Below, piece by piece: positions 60,492 to 64,000 of a stretch of DNA of 64,000 bases (positions are counted from its first letter, which is position 1; every line of letters starts with the position of its first letter). The notes under the pieces were generated by a model that saw only the letters and a list, made by a program, of their open reading frames with translations, was not told the origin of the DNA and ran no database searches. Source of the DNA: Candidatus Sumerlaeota bacterium. Lineage in GTDB: Bacteria; Sumerlaeota; Sumerlaeia; SLMS01; JAHLLQ01. Position numbers and translations under genes: made by a program. Location: positions 124,001 through 188,000 of the forward strand of contig JASGMJ010000001.1 in the NCBI GenBank assembly GCA_030156535.1, in the 5' to 3' direction.

Positions 60492-61700
60492 ATGACCAAG
60501 CGCGTTGTCGAAAAGACCTACTCAAATCTGGAGTCCATGACGATCAACATGGGCCCCCAGCATCCCTCGACGCACGGGGTGCTGCGCATTATCCTGGAAC
60601 TCGACGGCGAAATCGTCACGGGCCTTGAGACGGTGGTCGGCTATTTGCACCGCGCAAAGGAAAAGCACGGCGAGTTCAAGACCTACCACCAGTTCATTCC
60701 CTATACCGACCGGATGGACTACCTCTCGCCGATGAGCAACAACACGGCCTACGTGATGACCGTGGAGAAGGCTCTGGGCATTGAGATCACGCCGCGTTGC
60801 AAGTATCTGCGCACGCTGCTGTGTGAGCTGGCACGTATCTCCTCGCACCTGTTGGCGGTCGGCACCGGCGCGCTCGAACTTGGCGCGATGACGATCTTCA
60901 TGTGGGGCTTCACCGAGCGCGAAAAGCTCTACGACATCTTCGAGTTCATCTCCGGCGCGCGCTTCACGGTGTCCTACATGCGCGTGGGCGGCGTGATGCG
61001 CCCCGATTATCCCGAGTGGCGTGCGCGCGTGCGCGAGTTTCTCAACGGCTTCCTCCCCGTCGTCGACGAGATGGAGGCAATGCTCAACGAGAACGAGATT
61101 TTCCTCGAACGTCTGAAGGGCATCGGCACCATTTCGGGCGAGGACGCCATTTCCCTGGGACTTTCGGGCGCTTCGCTGCGTGGCTCGGGCGTGGACTGGG
61201 ACATCCGCCGGGACACACCGTATCTGGCTTACGAGGAAGTGGATTGGGAAGTTGCCGTGGAGACGGCGGGCGACTGCCTGGCGCGCTACTTCGTGCGCAT
61301 CAAGGAAATGCGCGAGGCGCACCGGATTTGCTGCCAGGTGCTCGATCTTCTCGAGCGCCATTCCAGCGATCCCGTCAATATCGACAATCCCAAGGTGATC
61401 TTCCCCCCGAAGGAGCGCGTGAAGAAGTCGATGGAGGATCTGATCCATCACTTCCTGCTGGCTTCCGAGGGCTTCAAGGTTCCCGAAGGCGAAGTGTATC
61501 ACTCCATTGAGGCGCCGAAAGGCGAGCTGGGCTTCTACCTGATGGCCGATGGCGGGCCGAAGGCATACCGTCTGGGCATCCGAAGCCCCAGCTTTACGAA
61601 CCTGCAGGGCCTGAACTCGATGTGCCAGGGGATGATGCTGGCCGACGTGGTGGCGATTATCGCGAGCCTCGATCCCGTGCTCGGCGAAGTTGATCGCTGA
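60492..61700 (+). CDS. nuoD: NADH-quinone oxidoreductase subunit D
   Basis: The 402-residue product is the 49-kDa subunit: MGPQHPSTHGVLRIILELDGE, GYLHRAKEKH, RMDYLSPMSNN, and near the C terminus GELGFYLMADGGPKAYRLGIRSPSF. It forms the quinone site with NuoB. The next gene begins 16 bp after its stop. Confidence 0.97.
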   Translation: MTKRVVEKTYSNLESMTINMGPQHPSTHGVLRIILELDGEIVTGLETVVGYLHRAKEKHGEFKTYHQFIPYTDRMDYLSPMSNNTAYVMTVEKALGIEITPRCKYLRTLLCELARISSHLLAVGTGALELGAMTIFMWGFTEREKLYDIFEFISGARFTVSYMRVGGVMRPDYPEWRARVREFLNGFLPVVDEMEAMLNENEIFLERLKGIGTISGEDAISLGLSGASLRGSGVDWDIRRDTPYLAYEEVDWEVAVETAGDCLARYFVRIKEMREAHRICCQVLDLLERHSSDPVNIDNPKVIFPPKERVKKSMEDLIHHFLLASEGFKVPEGEVYHSIEAPKGELGFYLMADGGPKAYRLGIRSPSFTNLQGLNSMCQGMMLADVVAIIASLDPVLGEVDR

Positions 61701-61716
61701 CGGGAGGCGCACTGTT

Positions 61717-62070
61717 TTGCTCTGGTTTATCGGCGGGTCGATTATCTTTCTGGTGCTGCACCAGGCTCTTGAGGGTTCGCTGGTGCAGGGCGAGAAGGCA
61801 GTATTGAGGAAGTTTCAGTGGGACATGGGGACGGCGGTGCTGCTGGCCGGATTGGTATTGGCGGCGGTGGTGATGACGGTGCTCGATCTGGACTGGCGGG
61901 CGCGGTTTGGGCCGGTGGTCCTGTTGGGCGGTCCGGTTGTCTTGGTCGGGATTGGGGTGTTTGCGTACCTGAGCTATCTGGTCTACTCGGGGAAATGCGA
62001 CAGCCCGGCTGATCGCGAGTCCCGTGAAGTGCCGATCGCCGCGCCGGAGGGAACCGGGGGCCAAGGGTAA
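61717..62070 (+). CDS. Small membrane protein inside the nuo operon
   Basis: The 117-residue product has three hydrophobic segments at about 1-15, 40-62 and 70-95 (WFIGGSIIFLVLHQAL, AVLLAGLVLAAVVMTVL, VVLLGGPVVLVGIGVFAYLSYLVY), ending with a polar tail. No family is recognised. Start: TTG 61717, with GGGAGG nine bases upstream; TTG 61690 is also in frame and overlaps nuoD. It occurs between nuoD and nuoE, where no complex I subunit is expected. It could be an accessory subunit, an assembly factor or an unrelated insertion. Confidence 0.55.
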   Translation: MLWFIGGSIIFLVLHQALEGSLVQGEKAVLRKFQWDMGTAVLLAGLVLAAVVMTVLDLDWRARFGPVVLLGGPVVLVGIGVFAYLSYLVYSGKCDSPADRESREVPIAAPEGTGGQG

Positions 62071-62133
62071 GGATTGCGTCGTGCTTCCGCTCCTCGCAAA
62101 GTTGGTTTAAGATTCCGAAGGGATGGAACTTCC

Positions 62134-62604
62134 ATGCTGACGATTCTGAAAGAACGCACGGAAGAAATTGAAAAGGTTGCGGCCAAGTACCCAAGCCGCC
62201 GCTCCGCCATGTTGCCCGTCCTGTGGATGGTCCAGCAGCAGGAGGGCTGGATTTCGCAGGAGGCGATGGAGGAAGTCGCCGAGGTGCTGGGTTCCACGGT
62301 CGCCGAGGTATACGAGGTCGTTTCCTTCTACACCATGTTCCAGCAAAAGCCGGTGGGAAAGACGCATCTGGCTCTGTGCGACACGCTCGCCTGTGCGGTT
62401 TGCGGTTCGATGGAAGCCGCCGAGTACCTGAAGACCAAGTATGGCATTCAGAAGGACAAGGTGACGCCGGACGGGCGTTTCTCGCTGGAGTACGTCGAGT
62501 GCATCGGCGCCTGCTCCATCGCTCCTGCCATGCTGGTGGGGGAGGTGCTTCACGGCAACCTGACCCCCGAAAGCCTCGACCGGATTATCGCATCGTGTCC
62601 GTAA
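62134..62604 (+). CDS. nuoE: NADH-quinone oxidoreductase subunit E
   Basis: The 156-residue product has the 24-kDa subunit pattern: helical N terminus (RSAMLPVLWMVQQQEGWIS) and the 2Fe-2S cysteines in LCDTLACAVCGS and ECIGACSIAPAMLVGE. It helps pass electrons from FMN. ATG 62134 is preceded by AAGGGA at about ten bases; the frame is open further upstream into the small membrane gene. Confidence 0.95.
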   Translation: MLTILKERTEEIEKVAAKYPSRRSAMLPVLWMVQQQEGWISQEAMEEVAEVLGSTVAEVYEVVSFYTMFQQKPVGKTHLALCDTLACAVCGSMEAAEYLKTKYGIQKDKVTPDGRFSLEYVECIGACSIAPAMLVGEVLHGNLTPESLDRIIASCP

Positions 62605-62653
62605 ACTCCAGATCCTCAATGTCTCGAAAGTATCTCCGCACGGGAGGGCTCAG

Positions 62654-64000
62654 ATGACCACCGCACCGGCCGATTGGGAGCGCGTTCTGCTTCCGAACAT
62701 CGAAAAAGACGAGACCGAGTGGATCGACGCCTACATGGGAGGCGGGGGCTACGATGTGGCCCGCAAGGCACTCGACATGAAGCCCGCCGACATCATCGCC
62801 CAGGTCAAGGACTCCGGTCTTCGCGGGCGCGGTGGCGCGGGCTTCCCCACGGGAATGAAGTGGGGCTTCCTTCCGCAGGGGCTGTATCCACGCTACCTCG
62901 CAGTCAATGCCGACGAGTCGGAGCCGGGTACGTGCAAGGACCGCCCGCTGATGGAGCAGCGCCCGCACACGCTGATCGAAGGCGTGATCTGCGCCTGCCT
63001 CGCGATCGAATCGGAAAAGGCGTTCATCTACATTCGCGGCGAGTACTACAAGGCCGCGAAGGTGATGCAGAAGGCCGTCGATGAGGCATACGAGAAGGGC
63101 TTTCTCGGCAAGAACATCTTTGGCCAGCAGGGCCGCAACGTGGACCTCGTCGTGCATCGAGGCGCGGGAGCCTACATCTGCGGCGAGGAAACCGCGCTGC
63201 TGACGAGTCTGGAAGGCTATCGCGGCTATCCGAAGCTCAAGCCGCCCTTCCCTGCCGTCTCCGGCCTGTACGGCAAGCCGACGATCATCAACAATGTCGA
63301 AACGATCATCAACGTTCCCTTCATTCTGCGCAATGGCGCCGAATGGTTCAAGAAGTGGGTGCACGAGCGCACGACGGGCATGCGGTTGTACTCGGTCTCC
63401 GGGCATGTGAAGAAGCCGGGTGTCTACGAGTTGCCGCCGACGGTGACGTTGAAGCAGCTCATCTACGACATTTGCGGCGGTATTCGCAACGACCACGAAC
63501 TGAAGTTTGTGATCCCCGGCGGTTCATCGGTACCGTGGCTCAAGCCCGACCAGATCGACGTGCCGATGAGCCACGAGGGCGTGGCCGCGGCGGGTTCGAT
63601 GCTCGGTTCGTCGGCGGTGATGGTGATGGACCACACGGTCTGCCCGGTGTGGGCGGTGGCGAATCTGTCGCACTTCTACCACCACGAGTCGTGCGGGCAG
63701 TGCACGCCGTGCCGCGAAGGCTCGGCGTGGATGCACAAGATTCTGCGCCGGCTGGAAAAGGGCGGCGGCACGATGGAAGACTTGCAGACGCTGCGCGACA
63801 TTGCGGGCGAGGGCAAGCCGGGCTCGGGCATGATCAGTGGCAAGTCGATCTGCGCGCTGGGCGACGCGGCGGCATGGCCCGTCGGGTCGGCTCTCTCGCA
63901 GTTCTGGGACGAGTTCGTCGAGCACGTCGAAAAGGGCGGCTGCAAGTACGAGAACAAGCGCCATTGGATGGCGAACGGTAAATTCGTGAACGAGCGCTTC
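62654..64000 (+). CDS. nuoF: NADH-quinone oxidoreductase subunit F, partial at window end
   Basis: The frame runs from ATG 62654, with GGAGG upstream, to the end of the window without a stop (449 codons visible). It shows the FMN-binding GLRGRGGAGFPTGMKWG, the NADH-binding GAYICGEETALLTSLEG with KPPFP, and the 4Fe-4S cysteines in SCGQCTPCREG with a fourth further on. It oxidises NADH. NuoF is usually 420-440 residues, so the stop is probably close to the window edge. nuoG is expected next. Confidence 0.96.
   Translation, partial: MTTAPADWERVLLPNIEKDETEWIDAYMGGGGYDVARKALDMKPADIIAQVKDSGLRGRGGAGFPTGMKWGFLPQGLYPRYLAVNADESEPGTCKDRPLMEQRPHTLIEGVICACLAIESEKAFIYIRGEYYKAAKVMQKAVDEAYEKGFLGKNIFGQQGRNVDLVVHRGAGAYICGEETALLTSLEGYRGYPKLKPPFPAVSGLYGKPTIINNVETIINVPFILRNGAEWFKKWVHERTTGMRLYSVSGHVKKPGVYELPPTVTLKQLIYDICGGIRNDHELKFVIPGGSSVPWLKPDQIDVPMSHEGVAAAGSMLGSSAVMVMDHTVCPVWAVANLSHFYHHESCGQCTPCREGSAWMHKILRRLEKGGGTMEDLQTLRDIAGEGKPGSGMISGKSICALGDAAAWPVGSALSQFWDEFVEHVEKGGCKYENKRHWMANGKFVNERF

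Noticed and set aside
1..64000. CRISPR arrays, insertion sequences, prophage genes, tRNA or rRNA genes
   Set aside because: No regularly spaced direct repeats, transposase, integrase or phage structural genes, rRNA segments or tRNA cloverleaf were recognised by eye. A tRNA and covariance-model scan would be decisive for small RNAs.

Overview
The window is high-GC, densely coded bacterial chromosome from a diderm (outer-membrane) organism. Evidence for an outer membrane is an LptC/LptA-type pair, a type IV pilus secretin, two lipobox-bearing lipoproteins and a heptosyltransferase-like domain. Secreted proteins with lamin-tail, PKD and dockerin-like modules and a GH57 enzyme with CBM25-like modules recall poorly cultured lineages around the Planctomycetes, Hydrogenedentes and Sumerlaeota. 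That placement is a style judgement, not a phylogenetic result. No rRNA, tRNA, CRISPR array, transposase or prophage was recognised; the segment looks like core and metabolic chromosome.

Layout. 1-6015: end of an FtsX-type permease, a secreted endonuclease I with lamin-tail and dockerin modules, a helicase fusing a RadC-like JAMM domain to DinG, and a PilZ protein. 6025-12831: secreted GH57 enzyme, PiT phosphate transporter, SGNH lipoprotein and uridine kinase. 12834-17259: GrpE, two small heat shock proteins and alpha-glucan phosphorylase. 17492-23035: a pilMNOPQ operon on the minus strand. 23391-26012: a GT-C-like membrane protein and a lone OppC-type permease.

26184-33075 is a six-gene catabolic operon: class III aminotransferase, CoA-transferase A and B, M20 deacylase, thiolase, GABA-type aminotransferase. 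Its gene order resembles the yodT-S-R-Q part of the Bacillus subtilis yod/kamA operon. Its enzyme classes match, step for step, the N6-acetyl-beta-lysine route: transamination, CoA activation, thiolysis, deacetylation to GABA, GABA transamination. This is the most interesting system in the window. The first two enzymes (lysine 2,3-aminomutase and beta-lysine acetyltransferase) are not here.

33273-48474: a sulfatase-modifying-factor-like protein, Mrp, a GT2-GT9 fusion glycosyltransferase with a coupled small membrane protein, TruB, an MFS transporter, a TPR protein, YgfZ, endonuclease IV, thioredoxin reductase, and a coupled holB-lptC-lptA run. 48486-55007 (minus): a VWA protein, a very large TPR lipoprotein, YebC and a DPF/NPF-repeat protein with a degenerate thioredoxin fold. 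55168-58748: a YpdA-like flavoprotein, a G-tract-rich spacer, two small secreted proteins and a DUF2752 protein. 58920-64000: the start of a complex I operon, nuoA-B-C-D-(small membrane gene)-E-F, with nuoF running off the end.

The picture is a heterotroph that degrades glucans and amino acids, respires through complex I and carries type IV pili.
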